Source of the DNA: Burkholderiaceae bacterium
GTDB lineage: Bacteria; Pseudomonadota; Gammaproteobacteria; Burkholderiales; Burkholderiaceae_C
DNA: 16,322 nucleotides
Reading direction: 5' to 3'
Assembly: GCA_017853735.1 (NCBI GenBank)
Contig: JAFMJA010000032.1
Coordinates: 1-16,322 of the forward strand
A model generated the notes under the pieces. It made no database searches. It had not been told where the DNA came from and saw only the letters and a program-made list of their open reading frames with translations. The position numbers and the translations under genes are program-made. Below, piece after piece: positions 7,722-15,128 of this stretch; the stretch's first letter is position 1, and every line of letters starts with the position of its first letter.

Positions 7722-10645
7722 ATGCGCCCGCCAAATTGAACGAAGTGATGCCCCAGCAAGTCGAATTTACCCTCGATGGCAAAAAGGCCCAGGCCTACCC
7801 CGGCGAGACCATTCTCACCGTGGCCAAGCGCTTGGGGCTGCAAATCCCCCATCTCTGCTACATGGACGGTATGCGGCCCGATGGCAATTGCCGCGCCTGC
7901 GTGGTCGAGATCAAAGGCGAGCGTACCCTGGCACCGAGCTGCTGCCGCAGCGTCAGTGCCGGCATGGAGGTGCAGTCAGCCAGCGAGCGTGCCCTCAAGA
8001 GCCAGAAAATGGTGCTGGAAATGCTGCTGTCGGACATGCCCGACCAAGGCTACAAATGGGAAGACGATCTGGCCAAGAATGACCAGGGGGCAGCTGCTCC
8101 TGCAGCGGCATCGCAACCCGGCCAGCATGGTGAGCTAACACAGTGGGCAAGCCATATGCAGGTGGCGGTGCGGCCGCAATTGCAGGCGCTGCGCCGTGAG
8201 CAGCCTGAGCCTGATCTGTCCCATCCGGCCATGGCGGTCAATCTGGATGCCTGCATCCAATGCCGCCGTTGTGTGCGTGCCTGCCGTGAGGAGCAGGTCA
8301 ATGATGTGATCGGCTATGCCCTGCGTGGCAGCCATGCCGAGATCGTGTTTGACCTGAACGATCCCATGGGCGACAGCACCTGTGTGGCCTGTGGCGAATG
8401 TGTGCAGGCCTGTCCTACCGGTGCGCTTATGCCCAAGTCGCGCATCGGCTCGCAGCTGGTTGACAAGAAAGTGGACTCGGTTTGCCCTTTCTGTGGCGTG
8501 GGCTGTCTGATCACCTACAACGTCAAGGATGACAAAATCATTTCGGTCGATGGACGCGATGGTCCGGCCAACCACAGCCGCCTGTGCGTCAAGGGCCGCT
8601 TTGGGTTTGACTATGCACATAGTCCGCAGCGCCTGACCATGCCCCTGATTCGCAAAGCCGGCGTGCCCAAGGATCCTGAGGCGATCGACCAGCTCAATCG
8701 CCAGATGACCGAGGACCCCTCGGTCATTCACAGTATCTTTCGCGAGGCCAGCTGGGATGAGGCACTTGATTTCGCAGCCGGCGGCCTGAAACGCCTGCGA
8801 GACACCCACGGCAAGAAAGCCCTGGCGGGTTTTGGCTCAGCCAAGGGCAGCAATGAAGAAGCCTATCTGTTCCAGAAACTGGTGCGCACCGGTTTTGGCA
8901 GCAACAACGTTGATCACTGCACCCGGCTGTGCCACGCCTCCAGTGTGGCCGCCCTGCTCGAAGGGGTGGGCTCAGGCGCGGTGTCCAATCAGGTCAATGA
9001 TGTGGCCCACTCCGACCTGATCCTGGTGATCGGCTCCAACCCGACCTCGAACCACCCGGTGGCGGCCACCTGGATGAAAAATGCGGTCAAGTCGGGCAAG
9101 CGTCTGGTGCTGGCCGACCCGCGCATCACCGACCTGGGCCGGCATGCCTGGCGTACCCTGCAGTTCAAGCCCGATACCGATGTGGCCATGCTCAATGCCA
9201 TGATCTACACGGTGATTGAGGAAGGGCTGGTCGACCAGGACTTCATCAAGAAGCGCGCCAGCAACTTCCAGGCCTTGAAAGCCAATGTCAAGGGCTACAG
9301 CCCGGAAGCGATGGAGTCGATCTGCGGCATTCCTGCCAACACGCTGCGCGAGGTGGCGCGCGAGTTTGCCCGCGCCAAGGCCGCCATGATTCTGTGGGGC
9401 ATGGGGGTAAGCCAGCATGTGCACGGGACCGACAATGTGCGCTGCCTGATTGCCCTGTGCGCGGTCACAGGCCAGATCGGCAAGCCAGGCTCGGGCCTGC
9501 ACCCCTTGCGCGGTCAGAACAATGTGCAAGGCGCCAGCGATGCCGGCCTGATCCCGATGATGTTTCCCAACTACCAGCATGTCAGCAACAAGCAGGCGCA
9601 TGCCTGGTTTGAAAATTTCTGGGATACCAAGCTGGATGACCAGCCGGGCTACACCGTGGTCGAAATCATGCACAAGGCGCTGGCTGAGGACAGCGACCCG
9701 CACAAGGTGCGTGGCATGTTTGTGCAAGGCGAAAACCCCGCCATGAGCGACCCCGACCTCAACCATGCCCGCCATGCACTGGCTGCCCTGGAGCACCTGG
9801 TGGTGCAGGACATCTTCATGACCGAGACCGCCTGGCTGGCCGATGTGATCCTGCCCGCCACGGCCTGGCCGGAGAAAACCGGCACGGTCAGCAACACCGA
9901 CCGCATGGTCCAGCTTGGACGGGCGGCTGTTTCCCCACCAGGCCAGGCCAAGCCTGATCTGTGGATCATTCAGCAGATTGCGCAACGCATGGGCCTGAAC
10001 TGGAACTATCCGGGCGAGCATGCCGGGGTGGCGGCGGTTTACGAGGAAATGCGCCAGGCCATGGCTGCTGCGATTTCAGGCATCAGCTGGCAACGCCTGG
10101 AGCAGGAATCGAGTGTCACCTACCCCTGCCTGAGTGCGGATGACCCGGGCCAGCCCACCGTCTTCATTGATAACTTTCCCACCAATGATGGACGTGTCAA
10201 GCTGGTGCCGGCTGACATCATTCCTGCCAACGAGCGGCCTGACGAGGCGTATCCCTTTGTGCTGATCACCGGTCGCCAGCTCGAGCATTGGCATACCGGC
10301 AGCATGACCCGACGCTCGGGTGTTCTCGATGCCATTGAACCGTTGGCGACGGCGTCTCTCTGTGGCGCTGATATGGCCAGGCTGGGGCTGCAGGCGGGTG
10401 ATGTCATCACCGTACGATCGCGTCGTGGGCAGGTGACGATCCACCTTCGGCGCGATGATGGCACGCCGCACGGCACCGTGTTTATCCCGTTTGCCTACTA
10501 TGAGGCGGCTGCCAATCTGATGACCAATGCCGCGCTCGATCCGGTGGGGAAAATTCCTGAATTCAAGTATTGTGCAGTCGCGATCGAGCACGGGGGCATA
10601 CCCGCTGTGGCGCAGGGCTTTGGTGCGGCCTCGATGTTGGCCTGA
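7718..10645 (+). CDS. Formate dehydrogenase alpha subunit (molybdenum/tungsten bis-MGD enzyme)
   Basis: This 975-residue catalytic subunit oxidises formate to CO2 in the cytoplasm. Domains in order: an N-terminal 2Fe-2S ferredoxin domain (C47, C58, C61, C75), a double 4Fe-4S domain (C179, C182, C185, C189 and C222, C225, C228, C232), then the molybdopterin oxidoreductase domain with a proximal 4Fe-4S cluster (C256, C259, C263, C290). The metal ligand is C405 followed by H406 in TRLCHAS, so it is a cysteine rather than selenocysteine form. R598 in LRGQNNVQGASD fits the active-site arginine region. A C-terminal molybdopterin dinucleotide-binding domain begins near residue 840 (FVLITGRQLEHWHTGSMTRR). 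No NuoG-like His-Cys 4Fe-4S motif lies between the first two domains. Mo or W cannot be told from sequence. No fdsC, fdsD or fdhD homologue lies beside it. Confidence 0.95.
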   Translation: MNAPAKLNEVMPQQVEFTLDGKKAQAYPGETILTVAKRLGLQIPHLCYMDGMRPDGNCRACVVEIKGERTLAPSCCRSVSAGMEVQSASERALKSQKMVLEMLLSDMPDQGYKWEDDLAKNDQGAAAPAAASQPGQHGELTQWASHMQVAVRPQLQALRREQPEPDLSHPAMAVNLDACIQCRRCVRACREEQVNDVIGYALRGSHAEIVFDLNDPMGDSTCVACGECVQACPTGALMPKSRIGSQLVDKKVDSVCPFCGVGCLITYNVKDDKIISVDGRDGPANHSRLCVKGRFGFDYAHSPQRLTMPLIRKAGVPKDPEAIDQLNRQMTEDPSVIHSIFREASWDEALDFAAGGLKRLRDTHGKKALAGFGSAKGSNEEAYLFQKLVRTGFGSNNVDHCTRLCHASSVAALLEGVGSGAVSNQVNDVAHSDLILVIGSNPTSNHPVAATWMKNAVKSGKRLVLADPRITDLGRHAWRTLQFKPDTDVAMLNAMIYTVIEEGLVDQDFIKKRASNFQALKANVKGYSPEAMESICGIPANTLREVAREFARAKAAMILWGMGVSQHVHGTDNVRCLIALCAVTGQIGKPGSGLHPLRGQNNVQGASDAGLIPMMFPNYQHVSNKQAHAWFENFWDTKLDDQPGYTVVEIMHKALAEDSDPHKVRGMFVQGENPAMSDPDLNHARHALAALEHLVVQDIFMTETAWLADVILPATAWPEKTGTVSNTDRMVQLGRAAVSPPGQAKPDLWIIQQIAQRMGLNWNYPGEHAGVAAVYEEMRQAMAAAISGISWQRLEQESSVTYPCLSADDPGQPTVFIDNFPTNDGRVKLVPADIIPANERPDEAYPFVLITGRQLEHWHTGSMTRRSGVLDAIEPLATASLCGADMARLGLQAGDVITVRSRRGQVTIHLRRDDGTPHGTVFIPFAYYEAAANLMTNAALDPVGKIPEFKYCAVAIEHGGIPAVAQGFGAASMLA

Positions 10646-10696
10646 GAAACATTGAGCTGCCTCGCCAGCACAGCATTGGCTGATCGGGGACCTGCC

Positions 10697-10702
10697 TATA
10701 AT
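10697..10702 (+). promoter_or_regulatory. Consensus -10 box of the thyA promoter
   Basis: TATAAT is a perfect sigma-70 -10 hexamer. A TTGGCT at 10676-10681 is a plausible but imperfect -35 box with a short 15-base spacer. Transcription would begin near 10708-10710 and leave a leader of about 60 nucleotides before the thyA ATG at 10771. This gives the folate cluster its own promoter, separate from the formate dehydrogenase operon. Confidence 0.6.
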
Positions 10703-10710
10703 TTGTGGGC

Positions 10711-10737
10711 CTGATGTCTTGCGACCAGCGACATCAG
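10711..10737 (+). promoter_or_regulatory. Stem-loop at the start of the thyA leader
   Basis: CTGATGTC (10711-10718) pairs perfectly with GACATCAG (10730-10737) around an 11-base loop. It begins within one to three bases of the transcription start expected from the TATAAT at 10697, so the hairpin would form almost at the 5' end of the mRNA. There is no T-run after it, which argues against a terminator for the upstream operon. Confidence 0.5.
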
Positions 10738-10770
10738 ACCCGCAGATTCTTTGACCACACATTGCCTCCC

Positions 10771-11583
10771 ATGCAAGCCCGCCCGGTGCGTTCCCAGTAT
10801 GAGCAGTTCCTGCGCCATGTCCATACCACTGGCGCGGCCAAGACCGATCGCACCGGCACTGGCACCCGCAGCGTTTTTGGCTACCAGATGCGCTTTGATC
10901 TGGGAGAAGGCTTTCCCCTGGTGACCACCAAGAAGGTGCACCTCAAGTCCATCATCTATGAGCTGCTCTGGTTTCTTCAGGGCTCGAGCAACAACCATTG
11001 GCTGAAAGAGCGGGGTGTGAGCATCTGGGATGAGTGGGCCCGGGAAGATGGTGAGCTGGGGCCGATCTATGGCGTGCAGTGGCGCAGCTGGCCGACCCCC
11101 GAGGGCGGTCATGTCGATCAGATCGCCGAGTTGGTCAAGACGCTCAAGACCAACCCTGATTCCCGCCGCATGATTGTCAGTGCCTGGAATGTGGGCGAGT
11201 TGTCCAAGATGGCGCTCATGCCCTGCCATGCGCTGTTTCAGTTCTATGTGGCTGAGGGTAGGCTGTCTTGTCAGCTTTACCAGCGCAGTGCCGACATTTT
11301 TCTGGGCGTGCCATTCAATATTGCCAGCTTTGCCCTACTTACCCACATGCTCGCCCAGCAGTGTGACCTGCAGGTGGGCGACTTTGTTTGGACCGGCGGC
11401 GACTGTCATATCTACAACAACCATGTGGAGCAGGTCGAATTGCAACTCAGTCGCGAGCCATTTGCTTACCCCGTGCTAAATATCAAGCGGCGCGCTGATT
11501 CAATCTTTGATTACCAGTTCGAAGACTTCGAGGTGCTTGACTACCAGTGTCACGCGGCCATCAAGGCCCCGGTGGCGGTGTGA
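10771..11583 (+). CDS. thyA: Thymidylate synthase
   Basis: This 270-residue enzyme methylates dUMP to dTMP with methylene-tetrahydrofolate, releasing dihydrofolate. Near its N-terminus is DRTGTGTRSVFGYQMRF, the nucleophile is C152 in MPCHALFQF, and QLYQRSADIFLGVPFNIASF and the GDCHIYNNH dUMP site follow. The reading frame extends upstream to a GTG at 10705, but that codon lies at or before the predicted transcription start, and 10771 aligns with the usual ThyA N-terminus, so I chose 10771. No good Shine-Dalgarno is visible before it; a GTG at 10789 is an alternative. The stop overlaps the next gene by four bases. Dihydrofolate reductase lies two genes downstream, which fits recycling of the dihydrofolate made here. 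Confidence 0.97.
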   Translation: MQARPVRSQYEQFLRHVHTTGAAKTDRTGTGTRSVFGYQMRFDLGEGFPLVTTKKVHLKSIIYELLWFLQGSSNNHWLKERGVSIWDEWAREDGELGPIYGVQWRSWPTPEGGHVDQIAELVKTLKTNPDSRRMIVSAWNVGELSKMALMPCHALFQFYVAEGRLSCQLYQRSADIFLGVPFNIASFALLTHMLAQQCDLQVGDFVWTGGDCHIYNNHVEQVELQLSREPFAYPVLNIKRRADSIFDYQFEDFEVLDYQCHAAIKAPVAV

Positions 11584-12467
11584 TCAGTCAGCGCCAGTTG
11601 CTGGCATTGATCGGCCTGACCCTGATGTGGGGTCTGAGCTGGCCGATGATGAAATACTCCTTGCGCGAACTCTCGCCCATGTATTTCCGCGCCTTCACCA
11701 TGAGCGGGGGAGCCCTTTTTCTTTATGCATGGTATCGCGCCAGCGGTGTGCGCGTGATGCCGCAAAAGCAGGAGTGGAAGTCGGTGCTGCTTATCGGCAC
11801 ACCCAATATGCTGGGTTGGCACGCCTTGTCCATCCTGGGTGTCAAGGAGCTGGCTTCGGGACGTGCGGCTATTCTGGGTTACACCATGCCCATTTTGACG
11901 GTGCTGATCAGTGTGCTTTTCCTGGGCGAAAAGCTGACCCGTCGTGTCGCATTCGCCGCCCTGGCGGCTGCAGCGGCGATTGCACTGCTCATCTCCGATG
12001 AGATAAGTGCCTTGAGTGGGCGACCGTTGGGGATATTCTGGATGGAAATTGGCGCGGTGTCCTGGGCGATCGGCACGCTGATGACCCGACGTTCCCAGCT
12101 GACCCTGCCCGTGGAGACCCTGACAGTGTGGATGATGATCTTCGCCAGCACCTGCCTGTGGTTGATTGCCCTGGCCTCTGAACCCTGGCCACGCTGGCAA
12201 TTCAGCCTGTCAATGTGGGGTAGTCTGATTTACGGGATATTCATCAACTACGGTTTCGCGCAGACCATCTGGACCAGCCTGGCGCGCAATTTGCCGCCAG
12301 CCACCAGTGCGATGAGCATCATGGCCATTCCATTGATCGGGACCTTGAGCGCCACCTTGATTGTGGGTGAATGGCCGGTGTGGCAGGACTTCGCAGCCAT
12401 GGTGTTTGTGATGATGGCCATAGCCGCCGTGCTCTTGCCACCCCGATCCAGGAAAATGCCGGCATGA
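11580..12467 (+). CDS. DMT superfamily permease (EamA family)
   Basis: This 295-residue hydrophobic protein has about ten predicted membrane segments arranged as two EamA repeats, at about residues 5-135 and 145-290. The first segment (LLALIGLTLMWGLSWPMMK) and the PILTVLISVLFLGEKLTRR ending of repeat one are typical of the drug/metabolite transporter superfamily. The GTG start at 11580 overlaps the thyA TGA by four bases (GTGTGA). An earlier start at 11547 would lie inside thyA and add only a polar tail. The end overlaps folA by four bases. Its place between thymidylate synthase and dihydrofolate reductase suggests co-expression with folate or pyrimidine metabolism, but nothing in the sequence identifies its substrate. 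It could equally export amino acids or other metabolites. Confidence 0.88.
   Translation: MISQRQLLALIGLTLMWGLSWPMMKYSLRELSPMYFRAFTMSGGALFLYAWYRASGVRVMPQKQEWKSVLLIGTPNMLGWHALSILGVKELASGRAAILGYTMPILTVLISVLFLGEKLTRRVAFAALAAAAAIALLISDEISALSGRPLGIFWMEIGAVSWAIGTLMTRRSQLTLPVETLTVWMMIFASTCLWLIALASEPWPRWQFSLSMWGSLIYGIFINYGFAQTIWTSLARNLPPATSAMSIMAIPLIGTLSATLIVGEWPVWQDFAAMVFVMMAIAAVLLPPRSRKMPA
12450..12454 (+). promoter_or_regulatory. Ribosome binding site of folA
   Basis: AGGAA lies nine bases before the ATG at 12464, inside the end of the permease gene. It favours 12464 over an in-frame ATG at 12371, which would prepend 31 residues unrelated to dihydrofolate reductase. Confidence 0.65.
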
Positions 12468-12958
12468 AGCTGAACCTGATTTTTGCCCGAGCCACCAATG
12501 GCGTGATCGGCAAAGACGGCAGCATGCCCTGGCATCTGCCCGAAGATCTGGCGCACTTCAAGCGCACTACCCTGGGGTGCCCGGTGATCATGGGCCGCAA
12601 GACCTGGGATTCGCTGCCGCTCAAGTTCCGCCCCTTGCCCGGGCGGGTCAATGTGGTGGTGACCCGCCAGCGCGACTGGCAAAGTCCGGGCGTAGCCGTG
12701 GCGCACTCCCTGGACGAGGCGATGGCGCGCTGTGAAGGGCATGAATCGGTGTGGGTGATTGGGGGTGCAGAAATTTACGCCCAAGCGCTACCGCTGGCCG
12801 ACAGCGTGGTGGTCACAGAGATCGAAGCCATCTTTGAGGGCGATGCCTTTGCTCCTCAATTGGGACCCGAATGGCGGGCTGAATCCCGGGACAGGCATGT
12901 TGCCGCCAGCGGTTTGCCTTATAGTTTTGTCACCTACACCCGAACCCAAGGAGATTGA
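12464..12958 (+). CDS. folA: Dihydrofolate reductase
   Basis: This 164-residue enzyme reduces dihydrofolate to tetrahydrofolate with NADPH and is the target of trimethoprim. It opens with MKLNLIFARATNGVIG. The substrate-binding PWHLPEDLAHFK segment contains D28, equivalent to the catalytic D27 of E. coli FolA. VIMGRKTWDSLP and PGRVNVVVTR contact NADPH, and VWVIGGAEIYAQAL is the second nucleotide-binding motif. Length and motif order are those of the normal chromosomal enzyme. Its start overlaps the permease stop (ATGA), and the next gene begins one base after its TGA. The gene therefore forms a tight unit with thyA upstream, which produces its substrate. Confidence 0.97.
   Translation: MKLNLIFARATNGVIGKDGSMPWHLPEDLAHFKRTTLGCPVIMGRKTWDSLPLKFRPLPGRVNVVVTRQRDWQSPGVAVAHSLDEAMARCEGHESVWVIGGAEIYAQALPLADSVVVTEIEAIFEGDAFAPQLGPEWRAESRDRHVAASGLPYSFVTYTRTQGD
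12948..12953 (+). promoter_or_regulatory. Strong ribosome binding site of the DUF4337 gene
   Basis: AAGGAG lies six bases before the ATG at 12960 and overlaps the last codons of folA. It fixes the start, although the reading frame stays open further upstream. Confidence 0.8.
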
Positions 12959-12959
12959 T

Positions 12960-13553
12960 ATGTCTGGAGCCGGTTTTCATGTGCATGGCCCGCACGACCA
13001 CGAACTCGAGCACGCAACCACAGGGGGAGGACACGGCGATGGCGGTGGCAAGATGACCAACCAGATTGCCTTGTTTACCGCCATCATCGCCACCGTAGGC
13101 GCCCTCTTTGCCTACATGGGGGGTGCCACCCAGGCTAATGCTGGTCTCTTCAAAAACAATGCCGCGCTGAAAAAGACCGAAGCGTCCAACCAATGGAATT
13201 ATTTTCAGGCCAAGAGCACCAAGCAGTCGCTGGCCGAGGTCTCTCGTGACTTGACGCCCAATGTGACCGACAAGGAAAAATACCAGGCCAAGATCGATCG
13301 CTACGAAAAGGAAAAAAACGAGATCAAGCTTGTGGCTGAAAAGCTGGAAGCTGAAGCCACCGAGTGGGACAAGAAAAGCGATGGGCAAATGCACCAGCAC
13401 CACCGCTGGGCGCAGGCGACGACCGTACTTCAGGTGGCGATTGCCTTGGCGGCCATTGCCCTGTTGACCCGTAAGAAGTGGCTGGAATATGCCATGTTTG
13501 TGGGTGGCGCCATCGGTTTTGCCGTTGGCGTGCTCGCTGCCATGCATGTATAA
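12960..13553 (+). CDS. DUF4337 family membrane protein of unknown function
   Basis: This 197-residue protein begins with a histidine- and glycine-rich cytoplasmic-looking stretch (H7, H9, H12, H14, H18, H25). One membrane segment follows at about 34-55, then a charged, probably coiled-coil region at about 65-145, a short HQHHRW motif at 145-150 and two closely spaced membrane segments at about 152-170 and 174-194. This layout, with the FHVHGPHDHE opening and the EASNQWNYFQAKSTKQ motif, is what I recall of the DUF4337 family, whose function is unknown. The start one base after the folA stop, with an excellent ribosome binding site, implies co-transcription and strong translation. The histidines could bind a metal, but that is a guess. 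The next gene converges from the other strand 12 bases downstream. Confidence 0.85.
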   Translation: MSGAGFHVHGPHDHELEHATTGGGHGDGGGKMTNQIALFTAIIATVGALFAYMGGATQANAGLFKNNAALKKTEASNQWNYFQAKSTKQSLAEVSRDLTPNVTDKEKYQAKIDRYEKEKNEIKLVAEKLEAEATEWDKKSDGQMHQHHRWAQATTVLQVAIALAAIALLTRKKWLEYAMFVGGAIGFAVGVLAAMHV

Positions 13554-13565
13554 GGGTGGCCGACC

Positions 13566-15128
13566 TCAGAGCAGATCTTCGAGGTTCAGCAGGCGGAAGA
13601 AATCAACCTGAAGTTTGCGCCACATGCTGGCATCCGGCTCGCTCGTGCTTTGCCATGGCTGGCCGCCACGCTCGCCATGCCAGGTGATTCGCTCACCCTG
13701 GGCTGCGGCAGGATTAAGGGCCAAACGCCAGCTGTTACTGGGGCCGAGATCACGTTCCAGCGTTTCCAGAATCTTGGCCGACAAGGCCTCGCTGTCTATC
13801 AGCATGCCAGCCTCGGTATTGAGCCTGCGTGAGCGAGGGTCGAAGTTGGCGCTGCCGACCCAAAGTGTTTTTCGGTCATAGACTGCAATCTTGGCGTGCA
13901 AGGCGGATGCCGAGCTTCCCGTGCGTAATCGATGCCCCAGGGGCGATGGGCGCGGTGCCTCAGGCCTGTATTCGTACAACTCTATTCCGGCGCTGAGCAG
14001 TGCCTCCCGATAGGGCGCGTAGCCTGAATGAACTGCCACCACATCAGTAGCAGCCAGTGCGTTGGTCAGGACCCGTACGCGCACGCCGCGCGCTGCGGTT
14101 TGGCTCAATACTTCCACACCTCGCTGGCCAGGCACAAAATAGGCTACCGCAAAAATGATTTCCTTAGCTGCATTCTGGCGCGCAATGGCATGGGTGCGAG
14201 CAATCTCTGAGGAAGACTTGGCGGCACCCTCGGCTTGACGAATGGGCGGCTCGCCAACGGCACGGGCAGGAGCCCAGATCAAGCCCTCGCCCGAGAGCAC
14301 GCGCTGGCGAAATTCAGTCTGGCGACGCTGGTATTCGGTGCGGGGACCGTATTCTGCAGTCTTGGCGCGCCAGGCCAGGAGCACACTTTCCTCCGTCAAG
14401 GCCGGGGCTGCACCAAAGGCCTCGACGGGTACTACGATAGGGCTGTTCCAGAAAGAGTCAAAAATTCCCGCCGCTTGACGCATCACTGGGCCGGTCGCCA
14501 GAAGATCGGCATCTCTGAAGTTGGAATCTCCTTGACCTTCGAAATAATGGTTGCTGATATTGCGTCCACCAATCACACCCATCTGGCTGTCAACAACAAA
14601 AATCTTGTTGTGCATGCGCCGTCCCAGTTTGTCCATGTGACGCATCATCTGCAACGAGCGTGGCCAGCGACGATCTGGGTAAGGGTTGAAGATGCGCAGC
14701 TGTACATTGGGGTGGGCGTCAATGCGCGCCAGGGTGGCATCATCAAAGCCGATCAGGTAGTCATCCAGGATCATGCGCACGCGCACCCCTCGGTCTGCCG
14801 CCGCCAGAAGCCTGTCGAGCAAGAACAAACCGGTGTCGTCAGCATCAAAGATGTAGTACTGCAAATCGATGGAGCGCTCGGCAGCATCGATCAGGGCGGC
14901 GCGTGTCAGCAAGGCACTGACGCCATTGTTCAGTAAACGCAAGCCGGATCGGCCCGGATGATTTTCCTCAGCGGCAGCATATGCACGCCCAAGAGAGGTT
15001 TGCTGTGGGAGATTGAAGGCTACCTCTGGCCGGGACACCACGTCCGTGCGGATAGAGGCGCAAGAAGCCAGGAATAAGAGGCTGCTCAGCATCAACAGCT
15101 GGACTGATCTTGGAATAAAAATATTCAT
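13566..15128 (-). CDS. Phospholipase D family lipoprotein (two HKD motifs; cardiolipin synthase-like)
   Basis: This 520-residue protein starts with a lipoprotein signal peptide: positive N-terminus, hydrophobic core LLMLSSLLFL and lipobox LASC with C23 as the likely lipidated residue. Two phospholipase D catalytic motifs are intact: H173/K175/D180 (HNKIFVVD, followed by GGRN) and H411/K413/D418 (HAKIAVYD, followed by GSANFDPRS). Proteins of this type include ClsC (YmdC), which makes cardiolipin from two phospholipids, and uncharacterised PLD-like proteins. Whether this one is a synthase or a hydrolase cannot be decided from sequence. I chose the ATG at 15128 because it places the signal peptide at the N-terminus; the frame stays open to 15185 but would add 19 polar residues. 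No strong Shine-Dalgarno is seen. It converges with DUF4337 and diverges from xth. Confidence 0.9.
   Translation of the reverse strand: MNIFIPRSVQLLMLSSLLFLASCASIRTDVVSRPEVAFNLPQQTSLGRAYAAAEENHPGRSGLRLLNNGVSALLTRAALIDAAERSIDLQYYIFDADDTGLFLLDRLLAAADRGVRVRMILDDYLIGFDDATLARIDAHPNVQLRIFNPYPDRRWPRSLQMMRHMDKLGRRMHNKIFVVDSQMGVIGGRNISNHYFEGQGDSNFRDADLLATGPVMRQAAGIFDSFWNSPIVVPVEAFGAAPALTEESVLLAWRAKTAEYGPRTEYQRRQTEFRQRVLSGEGLIWAPARAVGEPPIRQAEGAAKSSSEIARTHAIARQNAAKEIIFAVAYFVPGQRGVEVLSQTAARGVRVRVLTNALAATDVVAVHSGYAPYREALLSAGIELYEYRPEAPRPSPLGHRLRTGSSASALHAKIAVYDRKTLWVGSANFDPRSRRLNTEAGMLIDSEALSAKILETLERDLGPSNSWRLALNPAAAQGERITWHGERGGQPWQSTSEPDASMWRKLQVDFFRLLNLEDLL

Noticed and set aside
8972..10021. Long minus-strand open frame opposite the formate dehydrogenase alpha gene
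   Set aside because: It lies opposite the conserved molybdopterin domain and has shadow-frame composition.
10705..10770. Upstream extension of thyA from GTG 10705
   Set aside because: It sits at or before the predicted transcription start and adds 22 residues not seen in the usual ThyA N-terminus.
13554..13590. Possible terminator between DUF4337 and the PLD gene (ACCTC...GAGGT)
   Set aside because: The stem is only five bases with a 13-base loop and no T-run, and it lies mostly within the PLD coding end.
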